DNA of 64,000 bases from Mucilaginibacter pallidiroseus (GTDB taxonomy: Bacteria; Bacteroidota; Bacteroidia; Sphingobacteriales; Sphingobacteriaceae): the NCBI RefSeq assembly GCF_007846085.1, contig NZ_VOEJ01000002.1:1-64000 (forward strand). The letters are read 5' to 3'. Both the position numbers and the translations under genes were made by a program. This document shows, one piece after another, positions 54,056-64,000 of this stretch; positions within the stretch are counted from its first letter, which is position 1; the number at the start of each line of letters is the position of its first letter. Below the pieces are notes generated by a model that saw only the letters and a program-made list of their open reading frames with translations, did no database searches and had not been told where the DNA came from.

Positions 54056-55975
54056 ATGCTTTATCGCTTAATGTTATTGTTTGCATTTCTGGTGCCCTTA
54101 TCTGCACTATGCCAGTTATTACCTCAAAAACCGAAAGCAGCAGTGGATTCATTTTCACATGCAGACAGCCTTAAATGGGATGGAACGGGTTTGATCGTGG
54201 ACACGTCTTATTTATCCATAGTAAACATAAACAGCAAAAAACGTTTAGGCTCCATAACCGGGATTAAAATAATCGGTAAACATCATATCAGATACAGTTG
54301 GCGTAACACCTATAATAAAGAAATTTCAACCAGCCGAAATTTAACTAATCAGCCCGCCGGGTCATACACCTTAATTGTAAGCGCGAAAGTGAATTCAAAG
54401 CTGATTGAACAAAAACTGGGGCCATTTGACATATCGTGTACTGACGGACCTGTTATTGACTCAACAGGCTACACGGTAATATCCCCAGATTGCGACGGTA
54501 AAGGTGGTTCCATAAGAAACATAAAGGTATTTGGAACAGGAACAATCAAGTATGCATGGTATTCAATTAATTTAAATACAAAGGAAGCTACGTATTTAAC
54601 CAATACGCCTAATTTGCCTAATGCACGGGTAGGCACATATCAGCTAATGGTTTCAGATGAGATCTGCGGACCAGTTTATAGCAAATATATTTCCGTATTA
54701 CCTTATAAGGAAATAGCTTTCAACTTAAGTAAAGTTGTCGTAACACTAGCAAGTTGTGATGCATACCCATCTGTGACAGGTATTGCCTCACAAAATTTAA
54801 GAAATTTTTTATTTCAATGGGAGTATCCCTTTGGAACTATCATAGCCACCACTGCAGATTTACGTGATTGGTCTGGCGGGGGGAGGGTTTATCTACGAAT
54901 GAAGCATAAGTGCAACCCAAACGAATCGTACCAGTATGTGTTTGACCTTGGCCCAGCTATTACCAGGAATATCCCTGTTTTTAGGTACACAATCAGAAAT
55001 ACATGCGGTGCTCAAAACACAGGTTCTGTAACAATAGACGCATATCCGGCATATGTTACAAATTTTAGATGGGTTGATGAAGCGGGCAAAAACATGGGCT
55101 TCGGCAACGAAATAGTTAATCTTCCACCTGGCAAATACACACTTTATGTAACGGACGAAATGGGTTGCGAAAGGTTATACGATATCTTCACAATTGATGA
55201 AACGTATCCAGTAACTATTACAAACAACGCCGAAACAATTACATCCGATACCTGCAACTCCTATACAGGAAGTATTAAAAATATTAAAATAGAAAACGGT
55301 TACCCACCTTACACTTACCGGTGGACGGATGCCGGTGGCAAGCTGGTTTCAGACCAATTGGATTTAACAAATGCCGTTGCCGGAAACTATACTTTACAAG
55401 TGCTTGACGCAACAAGTTGCGAGGCCGCTGAAAAAAAATATACCATAGGAAACCTTAACGTATATGATGATGCCCCGATAAATACTACCACTTACATATG
55501 CACAAGTGGTGAGGCCACATTTAGGGTGAGTAGGGCACTGCCTGGCCGCCGTTACCGGCTTTATGATGCTGAAAACGATGTTACACCTATAGATGAGAAT
55601 GCAAATGGGGAGTTTAAAATCAATGTTTTTAACGAACGGGATTTTTATGTAAGTGTAATAAGAGGCGACTGCGAAGGCCCGCGTAAAAAAGTAGCAATCC
55701 GTATTGGTTTTATACTAACCGATTTGACTAACACCTTCACCCCCAACAACGATGGTATTAATGATTTTTGGCTGATACGTAACGTGGATAAATACACCGA
55801 TGCTTTGGTACAGGTTTATGACCGGTCCGGCTTGCAGGTGTTTCAGTCGCGCGGATACGCAAAGCCCTTTGATGGCATTTTCAGGGGCAAAACGTTACCG
55901 TCAGGCACGTATTACTATGTAATAACTTTAGACAGGGGTTGCAAGGTATCCGGCAATGTCACTATATTGCGGTAG
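54056..55975 (+). CDS. T9SS type B surface protein with repeated Cys-bracketed modules
   Basis: 639 residues. Signal peptide (1-19, ALCQ), then several ~80-residue beta modules, each with a G-I/V... W ... L... G-x-Y-x-L pattern and a cysteine near each end (for example TCNSYTGSIKNI ... TSCE). The last ~85 residues are a gliding-motility-associated type B C-terminal domain: TNTFTPNNDGINDFW ... VYDRSGLQVFQS ... PFDG ... LPSGTYYYVI. Exported through type IX secretion and likely held at the surface. No PorP/SprF-type partner gene is adjacent, which is unusual for type B substrates. Confidence 0.85.
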   Translation: MLYRLMLLFAFLVPLSALCQLLPQKPKAAVDSFSHADSLKWDGTGLIVDTSYLSIVNINSKKRLGSITGIKIIGKHHIRYSWRNTYNKEISTSRNLTNQPAGSYTLIVSAKVNSKLIEQKLGPFDISCTDGPVIDSTGYTVISPDCDGKGGSIRNIKVFGTGTIKYAWYSINLNTKEATYLTNTPNLPNARVGTYQLMVSDEICGPVYSKYISVLPYKEIAFNLSKVVVTLASCDAYPSVTGIASQNLRNFLFQWEYPFGTIIATTADLRDWSGGGRVYLRMKHKCNPNESYQYVFDLGPAITRNIPVFRYTIRNTCGAQNTGSVTIDAYPAYVTNFRWVDEAGKNMGFGNEIVNLPPGKYTLYVTDEMGCERLYDIFTIDETYPVTITNNAETITSDTCNSYTGSIKNIKIENGYPPYTYRWTDAGGKLVSDQLDLTNAVAGNYTLQVLDATSCEAAEKKYTIGNLNVYDDAPINTTTYICTSGEATFRVSRALPGRRYRLYDAENDVTPIDENANGEFKINVFNERDFYVSVIRGDCEGPRKKVAIRIGFILTDLTNTFTPNNDGINDFWLIRNVDKYTDALVQVYDRSGLQVFQSRGYAKPFDGIFRGKTLPSGTYYYVITLDRGCKVSGNVTILR

Positions 55976-56079
55976 CAAACCTTTACCCATTACAATGCGC
56001 TTTTCTACGGCAAAAATACAGGTTTTCTTTGCACTTGATATAAGCTGTCTACACCATCGCACCTTGGTTGTAACTACTA

Positions 56080-59000
56080 ATGCGCCATCAATTTTTTATG
56101 TATTGTAGGTGGGTTCTAATCTTTGTCTTGTCAATAATATTTGCTGTACAAACCCATGCGGAAACATTTACTGTAACCAGCAATGGTGATAGCGGCCCCG
56201 GTACTCTCCGTGAAGCTTTGACAAAGGCAGCGGCCAATGGCGATGCTGAAAAAGACTTTATATATTTTAACCTGCCGGATGTGAGCGAGGCGGGCAGGAC
56301 GATAGCTATAAAAAGTTTATTACCGAAAATGACATCAAACTTAGTGATAGACGGTAGTACGCAACCAGGAGCTAATTTTGGTGTTGCTGATGCGAAAGTC
56401 CAGATTACCTATAAATTCATATACCCTGATCAACTCAACCTATTCTATAGTGACAATGCTAATCTTATCGAAATCTATGGTCTTTATTTAAACTGCGATT
56501 CAACAGGTTGGGGCGGAGCCGCAATCGGCATAAGCAATTTTGACAAAGTAATCATTGGCGCACCGTCAAAAGGGAACATGATAAATGGCGCCAACGTTGG
56601 TATCCATAATGGCAATACATGCATTTATCAAAGCAACAATTCCGGAACTGACCCAACCGGAGAAACCGTAGCATATTCTACGGTTGGAATCACTTGCGCC
56701 GATGTTACTGTTGGAGGGGCTGAGGTAGCTGGGAATGTTTTTTTCAGGTTATATATAAACTTCGATAGATTAGTTGGCAATAATTTAATTTTAAGCCACA
56801 ACAAATTCGGGACTAACTATAATGCCACAAAACAAGTTCCTACTAATATTTATTCTCAAATAACGCGTTGCACTATACAGAGCAGCAATGCAACCAACCC
56901 TCAGCCGTCGGTTAATGCCTTAATTGCCGACAACATATTTGTAGATGAATATGTGGGTATTTTATTATCAATTTCAAACTTAGACGGACAAATTAAAATA
57001 AAGGGAAACGGTTTTAATACCGACCGTTCGGGGACAATAAATTATCTTGAAAATGTCAATGATATGTCCATGTACGCCTTAATATTAAATGGCAAAGCTA
57101 AATTTTTGGTAGGAGGAGATATGCCTGACGATAAAAACTTTATAACATACGCTCATACGGCAATTGCATATACCCCTAACGATAACGTAATCTTAAAACG
57201 CAATAGCATATTTTGCGTTAGAGGGATAACGTTTTTAGGAAACGAAAATGAAGAAATAGTACCCAAAGTGAAAATAACATCGGTTTCGGTAAACGGAATT
57301 GCAGGAACAGCAACGCCTAATACAGATATCGAATTGTTATACAGCAATTGCAACTGTTATCTTCCTGCTCCTAAAACATATTTTGCTACAGTTAAAGCTA
57401 ACGCCACCGGAAGCTGGTCTTATGTAGGCCCACTGTTAGGAAATGTTATGGCCTCAGCCACATCGAATAGAATTACAGGAATGTTTGCAGGGACAAGCTT
57501 CAATGAAGACGATGCACTTGTAGAACAAACACCTTGCAGTAATACGGGGACTATTAAAATAATGAATACCGTATATAATTTCGGTTACCGCTGGTATAAC
57601 AGTAATAATGAACTTGTAGCCACAACGCCAGATTTAATAGATGTTGCTGCCGGAGTGTATACATTAAAAGTGGGTGTAGGATCCGAGTGCGACTTCACCA
57701 AAACCTATGAAATAAAAGACAATACTATAACTGTAACTACTGATGACTTAGAAAAAACAAACGCATCATGCAATAGTGGGGGCTCGTTAAAAGGCATTAA
57801 AATTACATCGCAATCTTCTTATCGCAGCCGTTGGATTGACAAAAATGGAAGCGTTGTTTGTGACAATTGCCTTGATCTGACAGGAGTTCCCGCAGGGCAA
57901 TACAGCTTAGTTGTTGGAAGTACAACCGGACAATGTGAGCAAATTTTTGGTCCTTATGAACTTCAAAACACCAACGGCGTACAGCTTGTAACCACCAACG
58001 TCAGTGTACGTCCATCAACCTGTGGGCTGGCCAACGGATATATCAGGGGTCTGCAGGCGCCAGGAGCCACTACCTTTATATGGACGCGCGATGATGGCAG
58101 CGTTGCAGGCAATACGCTCAACCTGGAGAATATCCCGCCAGGTAATTATCGCCTTACAATCAGCAACGCCACGTGTGCAAACTATGCCGACTTCCGCATT
58201 GATGCTGTTACACCTACCGTTTACCCGCAATTTGCGGCTACCATTACAAAAACATGTGCCGCCTTCCCTACCGGCACCATCAGCATAAATACGGATGGTG
58301 CGCAAGATCAGCCAGGAATTTTCAGATGGGTGGATAGCCAAAACAACACAGCAGGCTACGGAAAAACAATTCAATATTTGCCTGCCGGTACATACAAACT
58401 TTACCTTACAGATGCCGGCAGTTGCGAAAGCTTCTATAAAGAATATACCGTAGATGCATATCCCGAACTTACCATTGCGTTTGGCAACGCGCATGATATT
58501 TATTGCGGGGTGGGCAAGGGAAGTATCGATGCAGCCATTGTGAGCGGTGGTACGGGCAATTACTTTTACGAATGGAAAGATGGCAACGGCAACGTAATCC
58601 CTGGTAAAACACAACCTTTTATAAACGATCTTGATGCCGGCACCTACACCCTGTCCGTAACAGACGGCGGCTGCAACCTTGCGATGCTTACTTATACCAT
58701 AAAAGAACAAACGCAAATTATCCCGGCGCCAATCATAGCAGATGTAGAGGTAACGCGCACCGGCAACACCACTTTACAGGTTACAGATCCTTTCCCTACT
58801 GCAATTTACAGGCTATATGATTCGGAAACCGGTTCAACTCCACTAGCCGAAAGCAAGGGCGGCAGCTTCACGGTAAATGTTACCGGCAATCGCAGCTATT
58901 ATATAGAACTGAGTTATGGTGAGTGCGAAAGCCCGCGCACACGTGTGCGTGTTGTGTTAACTATCCTGAACGTAAACATCCCTAATACATTTACCCCTAA

Positions 59001-59229
59001 TGGTGATGGCTTTAACGATTATTGGACCATTACTGGTATTGAAGAATCGAAGATAGCTACGGTAAAAATATTCGCCAGATCGGGGCAAATGGTGTTCCAA
59101 TCTGTAGGTTATCCAAAACCCTTTGATGGCACACAAAATGGCCAGCAGCTCCCGGCAAGCACCTACTATTACATCATCGAACAAAAAAACGCAAAGCCTA
59201 TTTCCGGCTATGTAACCATACTACGTTAA
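56080..59229 (+). CDS. T9SS type B surface protein with beta-helix region and repeated modules
   Basis: 1049 residues, tandem to the previous gene and clearly related in its C-terminal half. Signal peptide (about 1-27), then a parallel beta-helix-like region (about 28-410) opened by [18 protein letters not shown], at least five Cys-bracketed Ig-like modules as in the neighbour (e.g. [36 protein letters not shown]), and the type B C-terminal domain [17 protein letters not shown] (near 965) to the end. Its stop region overlaps the converging pdxJ stop by four bases. Probable adhesin or matrix-binding protein. Confidence 0.85.
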   Translation: MRHQFFMYCRWVLIFVLSIIFAVQTHAETFTVTSNGDSGPGTLREALTKAAANGDAEKDFIYFNLPDVSEAGRTIAIKSLLPKMTSNLVIDGSTQPGANFGVADAKVQITYKFIYPDQLNLFYSDNANLIEIYGLYLNCDSTGWGGAAIGISNFDKVIIGAPSKGNMINGANVGIHNGNTCIYQSNNSGTDPTGETVAYSTVGITCADVTVGGAEVAGNVFFRLYINFDRLVGNNLILSHNKFGTNYNATKQVPTNIYSQITRCTIQSSNATNPQPSVNALIADNIFVDEYVGILLSISNLDGQIKIKGNGFNTDRSGTINYLENVNDMSMYALILNGKAKFLVGGDMPDDKNFITYAHTAIAYTPNDNVILKRNSIFCVRGITFLGNENEEIVPKVKITSVSVNGIAGTATPNTDIELLYSNCNCYLPAPKTYFATVKANATGSWSYVGPLLGNVMASATSNRITGMFAGTSFNEDDALVEQTPCSNTGTIKIMNTVYNFGYRWYNSNNELVATTPDLIDVAAGVYTLKVGVGSECDFTKTYEIKDNTITVTTDDLEKTNASCNSGGSLKGIKITSQSSYRSRWIDKNGSVVCDNCLDLTGVPAGQYSLVVGSTTGQCEQIFGPYELQNTNGVQLVTTNVSVRPSTCGLANGYIRGLQAPGATTFIWTRDDGSVAGNTLNLENIPPGNYRLTISNATCANYADFRIDAVTPTVYPQFAATITKTCAAFPTGTISINTDGAQDQPGIFRWVDSQNNTAGYGKTIQYLPAGTYKLYLTDAGSCESFYKEYTVDAYPELTIAFGNAHDIYCGVGKGSIDAAIVSGGTGNYFYEWKDGNGNVIPGKTQPFINDLDAGTYTLSVTDGGCNLAMLTYTIKEQTQIIPAPIIADVEVTRTGNTTLQVTDPFPTAIYRLYDSETGSTPLAESKGGSFTVNVTGNRSYYIELSYGECESPRTRVRVVLTILNVNIPNTFTPNGDGFNDYWTITGIEESKIATVKIFARSGQMVFQSVGYPKPFDGTQNGQQLPASTYYYIIEQKNAKPISGYVTILR

Positions 59230-59942
59230 GCCAGTTGGCGCAGATACATTTGCACAGTATTTTCTAACCCGTAATAAAGGGCATCGCTTATAAGGGCATG
59301 GCCTATACTTACCTCATCAAGCGCAGGTATATTTTCGGCAAAGTATTTTAGGTTTTGCAAATCCAGGTCGTGCCCGGCGTTTATGCCAAGCCCTGCCCTC
59401 TTTGCTGCTTCTGCAGCTTTTACATACGGTGCAATGGCCTCTTCGCGGTTTGCAGCATAGCCATGTGCATAGGCTTCGGTATACAACTCAATACGGTGTG
59501 TGCCTGTAGTAGCTGCGGCCTCAACTATCTCAACCACTGGATCCACAAATATGGATACGCGGATACCTGCGTCGGCAAATATCTTAATAGTATCTTTTAA
59601 ATACTGCTGATGGGTTATGGTATCCCAGCCATGGTTTGATGTTATTTGCCCTAAAGCATCGGGCACAAGGGTAACCTGCTCGGGCTTCACAGCCAATACC
59701 AAATCAACAAATTTTTGCTCCTGGCAATTACCTTCTATATTAAATTCGGTTGTTACAATCTTCTTCAGGTCGTAAACATCCTGATAACGTATATGCCTTT
59801 CATCAGGCCTTGGGTGTACAGTTATGCCCCGCGCACCAAAGCGTTCACAATCTTTAGCAACTTGTATCAGATCAGGATTGTTGCCACCGCGCGAATTTCG
59901 CAGGGTAGCTATTTTATTTACATTGACAGATAAACGGGCCAT
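59226..59942 (-). CDS. pdxJ: pyridoxine 5'-phosphate synthase
   Basis: 238 residues, (beta/alpha)8 enzyme that makes PNP from DXP and aminoacetone phosphate. [16 protein letters not shown] (start), [11 protein letters not shown] (near 44), FNIEGNC (near 66), VTLVPD (near 90), ELYTEAYA (near 155) and [12 protein letters not shown] (near 190) are PdxJ features. Normal length. Confidence 0.95.
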   Translation of the reverse strand: MARLSVNVNKIATLRNSRGGNNPDLIQVAKDCERFGARGITVHPRPDERHIRYQDVYDLKKIVTTEFNIEGNCQEQKFVDLVLAVKPEQVTLVPDALGQITSNHGWDTITHQQYLKDTIKIFADAGIRVSIFVDPVVEIVEAAATTGTHRIELYTEAYAHGYAANREEAIAPYVKAAEAAKRAGLGINAGHDLDLQNLKYFAENIPALDEVSIGHALISDALYYGLENTVQMYLRQLA

Positions 59943-60061
59943 AGTATTTTACAGATGTGCAGCAAATATCAATAATACATTAATAACAATTAAATGAATT
60001 TTGTACGTATTGGGTTTTAAACTTTTTTAGCTGTAAAGCATTTAGTATCATTATTACAATC

Positions 60062-61054
60062 ATGAAACCTGCTTACAACCTTTTTGCCGCTTTAGCTATT
60101 TTAATAATGGTTCCGTTTACAAGCATTGCACAGGCCAATTTTACCGGCATTACAAGCTACGAACCATTTTACGGCCATGCCGAAAAAGCGCCGCAGGACT
60201 GGATGGTGTTGCGCCGTTTCGAAAACGCCGGTCGCAGGTATTTTTTGCTTGTAAACCCACAAACGCTCGACACCAAAATAGCCGACGATGGGTTTTACAA
60301 AATAACGCCTATGAGTTACCTACAGGCGCGTAAATATTTTTCAAGTCCGCCATATATTAAAGTCTTAGCCAAAGCGGAAAGCAAGTCTGTTACCATCCAG
60401 GATGCAGGCATTGAACGTGGCATGCCAAAGGAAACGGGTATCACATTAACCGCCGACCTTTGCCCTTCGCACCGCCCGCTCGACAGGCGCATTTTCACAG
60501 ATATTATTAACGGCTTTAAATCTGTTGAAAGCCCTGTACCCATAGCACTTTCGGTAAGTGGTTTGTGGATGAAGCATCATCAGCCGGATATTGCCTGGTT
60601 AAAACAGTTACAAGCCAACCATGAGATTTATATAACCTGGGTAAACCATTCATACAACCATCGCGTAAGCAAAACCAGCCCCCTTAAAACCAACTTTTTA
60701 CTGGAGCCCGGTACAGATATTAATTACGAAGTTTTGGAAACAGAAAAGACAATGCTAGCCAACGGCCTGCTGCCATCTGTGTTTTTCAGGTTCCCTGGCC
60801 TTGTATCAGACCAGCAATTGGTATACAAGATAACCGGCTTCGGCCTTATACCTATTGGTACGGATGCCTGGCTGGCAAAAGGGCAGCAGCCACAGGCGGG
60901 CAGTATTGTACTGATACATGGCAACGGGAACGAGCCTGTGGGTGTAAATGACTTTATAAAGCTATTACAATCAAAAGCCTCGTCAATAGCTAATAAGCAA
61001 TGGTTATTATATGATTTAAGAGAAACCGTGGAAGAAGACGGTAGCGGCAGGTAG
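60062..61054 (+). CDS. secreted polysaccharide deacetylase-like protein
   Basis: 330 residues. Signal peptide (1-23, SIAQ), then an unassigned N-terminal part and a deacetylase-like (NodB-type) domain from about 130. Motifs: ITLTADLCPSH (motif 1, where most enzymes read TFDD), WVNHSYNHR (metal-binding HxxxH, near 200), FFRFPG (near 235) and IVLIHGNGNE (near 285). The first motif keeps an Asp but lacks the second, so activity is uncertain. Substrate unknown. Confidence 0.75.
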   Translation: MKPAYNLFAALAILIMVPFTSIAQANFTGITSYEPFYGHAEKAPQDWMVLRRFENAGRRYFLLVNPQTLDTKIADDGFYKITPMSYLQARKYFSSPPYIKVLAKAESKSVTIQDAGIERGMPKETGITLTADLCPSHRPLDRRIFTDIINGFKSVESPVPIALSVSGLWMKHHQPDIAWLKQLQANHEIYITWVNHSYNHRVSKTSPLKTNFLLEPGTDINYEVLETEKTMLANGLLPSVFFRFPGLVSDQQLVYKITGFGLIPIGTDAWLAKGQQPQAGSIVLIHGNGNEPVGVNDFIKLLQSKASSIANKQWLLYDLRETVEEDGSGR

Positions 61055-61173
61055 CGTTTTCAACGTCGGTTTAGAAAGCATTTTTTAAGATTAGTGCTTC
61101 GTCAGGAATACCCTTACTTTTAAACATTTCACTATTCTATCAATTTCATCAATTCTTCGAATTCGAGTTCAGA

Positions 61174-61206
61174 CAAAAAAAGCCGCTCAGTAAACTGAAC
61201 GGCTTA
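61174..61206 (-). terminator. terminator of the aminopeptidase P gene
   Basis: On the minus strand: AAGCCGTTCAG, TTTA loop, CTGAGCGGCTT, then TTTTTT. It follows the stop at 61224. Confidence 0.85.
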
Positions 61207-61223
61207 GATATAATAAAATAATC

Positions 61224-62837
61224 CTATTTAAGCGGCGGGAATTTCGCACCGTCAAATATACTGCTTTGGGCGGCCATTTTCTCCACATCCTGCCATTTTC
61301 TTGGCGCATCTATAGATAGGTTTGTGCCCTTATCCTTACCTATCAAAATATCATCTTCAATGCGCACACCAATGTTCCACCATTTTTTATCGCACGGGCT
61401 GCCCGCCGGTATGTAAATACCAGGCTCTACGGTTATCACCATATTTTCCTGCAAGCCACCTTCGTAAGCGCCTTTGTCGTGAACATCTAACCCCAGGTGA
61501 TGTGATACGCCATGAGTATAGTATTTACGCAACTCTTTAGCGTCTTTAATAATGCCCAATTTAATTAAACCAGCAGCTAATACTTCCCCAGTTTTCTGCT
61601 CGAGCGATGCATATGGTACGCCTTGCTTACACATTTTAAACACCTCTTCCTGCGCATCATAAACCAACTGGTATATGGCTTTTTGGTCTTCGGTAAATTT
61701 GCCGTTTGCGGGTACAGTACGGGTGACATCTGCCGAGTAACCATGATACTCGGATCCAACATCCATCAGTACCAACTGGTTATCGATACTTGTGCGGTTA
61801 TTCTCTTCGTAATGCAAAATACAGCCATTAGCTCCTGCACCAACAATTGGCGGGTAACCCTCATCTTCGGCACCATACCTTTTATGCACATAAAGCAAAA
61901 TACCTTCAAGCTCCTTTTCGCCCATGTTTGGTTTTATGGCACGCATCACTTCGGCGTGGGCTATGCTCGATAACTGTACCGACTTACGCAGCAAAGCCAC
62001 CTCTTCAGGTTGTTTAATGCCACGCAAAGCCGTAGTAAAATCGGCAAACATATTGGCAGCACCGTATTGCTCATTGATTTTAGCCTTTGCCGCAACAAGC
62101 GATGCGCTATCCGGCTTGGCCGCAAGCTCTTTTATTATAGCGTTGTTATTATAAACATCGGCGCTTAGGCTTCTTTTAAGGTAATTGATAATTTGAGGGA
62201 GATTGGCCGGCGTTGCATACCTATTTACCACGTTAAAACTGTTCATTAAGGCTTTATCGACTTCCGGCAATGAAGCTTTGGCTTTAAAAGCATTTACCAT
62301 TTTGGCCAATCCTTCGTCGCCACCAATATCTGCAGGCAACTCATCGGTTATAATGGTTTTAAACTTTTTGAGATCTATTGGAAATTTGGCAAAATCGGCA
62401 TTGTTGTAGGCTCGTTTGAAACCAAGCTGTGCCTTTGCTCCTTCTACGCCTAAACGGCGGCCGGTCCACGATTCGCGCTGCGGGTCGCGCGGGCGAACAA
62501 ACAGCAATTCGTTATAACTGGTATCGCCCTGCCCCTGCTGCTCTTTAAACACAAGCAACATTGCATCAGCCTCCTTGTAGCCCGAAAAGTAATACATATC
62601 CGGGTTGGCATGATACACGTAGTTAACATCGTTCGAAAATACGCGCTCCGGGTATGCAAATATTACAGTTACCGAATTGGCTGGCATCAGTTTGCGCAAA
62701 GCCTCACGGCGACCGGCATGAAATTCTTTGGTAAGATAATCTGTTGGGAGTTTAAGATCAGGTGCCTGGGCAAAACTGCTAACAGCCCCCAAGATTAGCA
62801 AGGCGGCCAAAGCAAGGCCTTTTTTCAATAGTTTCAT
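61224..62837 (-). CDS. secreted Xaa-Pro aminopeptidase (M24B)
   Basis: 537 residues. Signal peptide (1-23, SSFAQ), an aminopeptidase P N-terminal domain (about 30-200) and a creatinase/pita-bread domain with the metal residues in LMDVGSEYHGYSADVTRT (two Asp, near 365), HGVSHHLGLDVHD (His, near 445), VEPGIYIP (Glu, near 475) and RIEDD (Glu, near 497). Removes N-terminal residues next to proline outside the cytoplasm. Confidence 0.92.
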   Translation of the reverse strand: MKLLKKGLALAALLILGAVSSFAQAPDLKLPTDYLTKEFHAGRREALRKLMPANSVTVIFAYPERVFSNDVNYVYHANPDMYYFSGYKEADAMLLVFKEQQGQGDTSYNELLFVRPRDPQRESWTGRRLGVEGAKAQLGFKRAYNNADFAKFPIDLKKFKTIITDELPADIGGDEGLAKMVNAFKAKASLPEVDKALMNSFNVVNRYATPANLPQIINYLKRSLSADVYNNNAIIKELAAKPDSASLVAAKAKINEQYGAANMFADFTTALRGIKQPEEVALLRKSVQLSSIAHAEVMRAIKPNMGEKELEGILLYVHKRYGAEDEGYPPIVGAGANGCILHYEENNRTSIDNQLVLMDVGSEYHGYSADVTRTVPANGKFTEDQKAIYQLVYDAQEEVFKMCKQGVPYASLEQKTGEVLAAGLIKLGIIKDAKELRKYYTHGVSHHLGLDVHDKGAYEGGLQENMVITVEPGIYIPAGSPCDKKWWNIGVRIEDDILIGKDKGTNLSIDAPRKWQDVEKMAAQSSIFDGAKFPPLK

Positions 62838-62928
62838 TGTAGTTTAGGGTTTGTTTACAACCCGCGAAAGATACAATTAAAATTTTAGTTGATGAAGAGA
62901 CCTTGTATCGTTTTTCTATATTTAAACT

Positions 62929-63459
62929 ATGAAACCTAAACGCATGGTCATCGAATCAATTATAGTTATAAGTTCATTTGTATTAACCGCTTTACTGCTT
63001 AATGCATTAACCGGGTCTCCGGTTTTCGGCAAAAAAACTATAGACATCAATTTACATGACACCTATTTTGTAATTGAGTTATCGCTACCGCTAATATTAA
63101 CGCCGGGGTTAATATTCATTACAATAATCTATTTATTTAGAAACACATACGCGCACTTTAAAAATCACTTACAAAATCTTGTACTTTTAGGATCATTATT
63201 TTTGCTTAATCTCTTTACTATACAAGCTATACAACCTGTCACTAAAGTCACCGCGATGCTCGGTGGCAAATGGACAGTGCAACCACCGTTGCCAAACCAA
63301 GCGCAATCGGATAAAGTTCCGGTATCTCCGGTTAGTGAACTTGCTGATATTTTGTTTTATGTAGAAATAATATTACTGCTGATATTAGTTGCAGCAGCTG
63401 TTTTGACGGGAAAGAATTGGAAACGCAAAAATCGTAATGTTGATGCGCTGCCGAAATAA
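62929..63459 (+). CDS. small membrane protein with HDTYFV motif
   Basis: 176 residues with four hydrophobic segments (about 9-28, 46-68, 82-100, 137-158). DINLHDTYFVIE sits between the first two, a motif also seen in heme-copper oxidase subunit I, here without the rest of that fold. Function unknown. Confidence 0.6.
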   Translation: MKPKRMVIESIIVISSFVLTALLLNALTGSPVFGKKTIDINLHDTYFVIELSLPLILTPGLIFITIIYLFRNTYAHFKNHLQNLVLLGSLFLLNLFTIQAIQPVTKVTAMLGGKWTVQPPLPNQAQSDKVPVSPVSELADILFYVEIILLLILVAAAVLTGKNWKRKNRNVDALPK

Positions 63460-63484
63460 ATTCGGCATGACCATTTCCTTAAAT

Positions 63485-63521
63485 AAAAAAGGGACATGGC
63501 CTCAACCACATCCCTTTTTTA
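63485..63521. terminator. bidirectional terminator between membrane protein gene and ahcY
   Basis: AAAAAGGGA and TCCCTTTTT arms with partial pairing of CATGG / CCACA between, A and T runs on both sides. Confidence 0.85.
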
Positions 63522-63543
63522 ATTTTGACTTTTGAATTTTTAC

Positions 63544-64000
63544 TTAGTACCTGTAGTATTCCGGTTTAAATGGACCTTCAACAGTTACACCAATGTACTC
63601 GGCCTGATCCTGGTCTAAAACTTCCAGTTCGACACCAATTTTTGCAAGGTGTAAACGGGCAACTTTTTCGTCAAGGTGTTTAGGCAAGGTGTATACTTTG
63701 TTTTCGTAAGCGTCGGTATTTGTCCAAAGCTCCAATTGCGCCAAAGTTTGGTTGGTGAATGAGTTACTCATTACAAAGCTTGGGTGGCCGGTAGCGCAAC
63801 CAAGGTTAACCAAACGGCCTTCAGCCAAAACAATCACGTCTTTACCATCAATTGTGTATTTATCAACCTGTGGTTTGATCTCAATTTTATGATCGCCATA
63901 AGCACCGTTTAACCAGGCCATGTCAATCTCGTTATCGAAGTGACCGATGTTACAAACAATAGCTTTGTCTTTAAGGGCACGGAAATGCTCCTCGCGCACA
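63544..64000 (-). CDS. ahcY: adenosylhomocysteinase, C-terminal part (cut by window end)
   Basis: 152 codons are visible; the frame stays open to the right edge and the last in-frame codon there is GTG, internal. [38 protein letters not shown] and the C-terminal PFKPEYYRY are SAHH features. It hydrolyses S-adenosylhomocysteine in the methyl cycle. NAD-binding and catalytic Lys regions are beyond the window. Confidence 0.96.
   Translation of the reverse strand, partial: VREEHFRALKDKAIVCNIGHFDNEIDMAWLNGAYGDHKIEIKPQVDKYTIDGKDVIVLAEGRLVNLGCATGHPSFVMSNSFTNQTLAQLELWTNTDAYENKVYTLPKHLDEKVARLHLAKIGVELEVLDQDQAEYIGVTVEGPFKPEYYRY

Noticed and set aside
58015..58716. 233-codon open frame on the minus strand inside the second T9SS protein
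   Set aside because: The plus-strand protein is well supported through this region; the opposite frame shows no domain or signal.

Overview
The window looks like the chromosome of a Sphingobacteriaceae-type Bacteroidota, probably Mucilaginibacter-like. Evidence seen in the sequence: promoters of the Bacteroidota form TTG-N18/20-TAnnTTTG; type IX secretion genes and substrates (porD, two proteins with the type B C-terminal domain); the coaBC-rpoZ-bamD block with Bacteroidota-type Rpb6-like omega; single-chain GcvP; many SPII lipoproteins. The genus is inference.

Layout. 1-909: the 5' end of a 16S rRNA gene on the minus strand with a long leader and three tandem promoters. 910-4136: aroK, a DoxX/thioredoxin-like membrane protein and a DUF1599 protein on the minus strand, divergent from folP. 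4145-8760: a lipoprotein, a GH3-type ligase, lptB and recJ. 8839-10326: a TetR regulator with two copies of one operator and two small membrane proteins. 10329-13841: bamD, rpoZ, coaBC and porD. 13945-18595: a phosphoribosyltransferase, two unknown proteins, a protein carrying six KPAGFKPRF-type motifs, DUF2442, YebC and an SDR threonine dehydrogenase, separated by palindromic intergenic repeats. 18804-25755: isoprenoid/carotenoid genes (crtW-like desaturase, ispH, cruF-like, glycosyltransferase, two acyltransferases, alpha/beta hydrolase) and waaA, which together suggest a glycosylated and acylated carotenoid. 26004-29889: a nucleotide-sugar operon (UDP-glucuronate decarboxylase, galE, rfbB, PHP phosphatase) closed by a strong terminator. 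29938-33235: FtsX-type permease, TlpA-like thioredoxin, IscA and a membrane-anchored unknown. 33236-35365: a palindrome-rich 660-base region, then dnaA. 35416-39345: small exported proteins, ettA and an FkbM methyltransferase. 39793-44904: clpC, a carboxypeptidase-regulatory-domain protein, a lipoprotein and fabI. 44988-49393: recN and a BlaI/BlaR1-type pair whose BlaR1 has a 23-residue tandem repeat instead of a recognisable beta-lactam sensor. 49523-53933: MBL hydrolase, response regulator and gcvP. 54056-59229: two tandem T9SS type B adhesin-like proteins. 59226-64000: pdxJ, a polysaccharide-deacetylase-like protein, secreted aminopeptidase P, a small membrane protein and the C-terminal part of ahcY, cut by the window end.

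Most of the window is housekeeping. The parts that stand out are the KPAGFKPRF array protein, the repeat-bearing BlaR1 with its double operator, the TetR double operator, the carotenoid glycoside-ester cluster, the symmetric region before dnaA, and a family of intergenic hairpins. No CRISPR array, transposase, prophage or tRNA was found.
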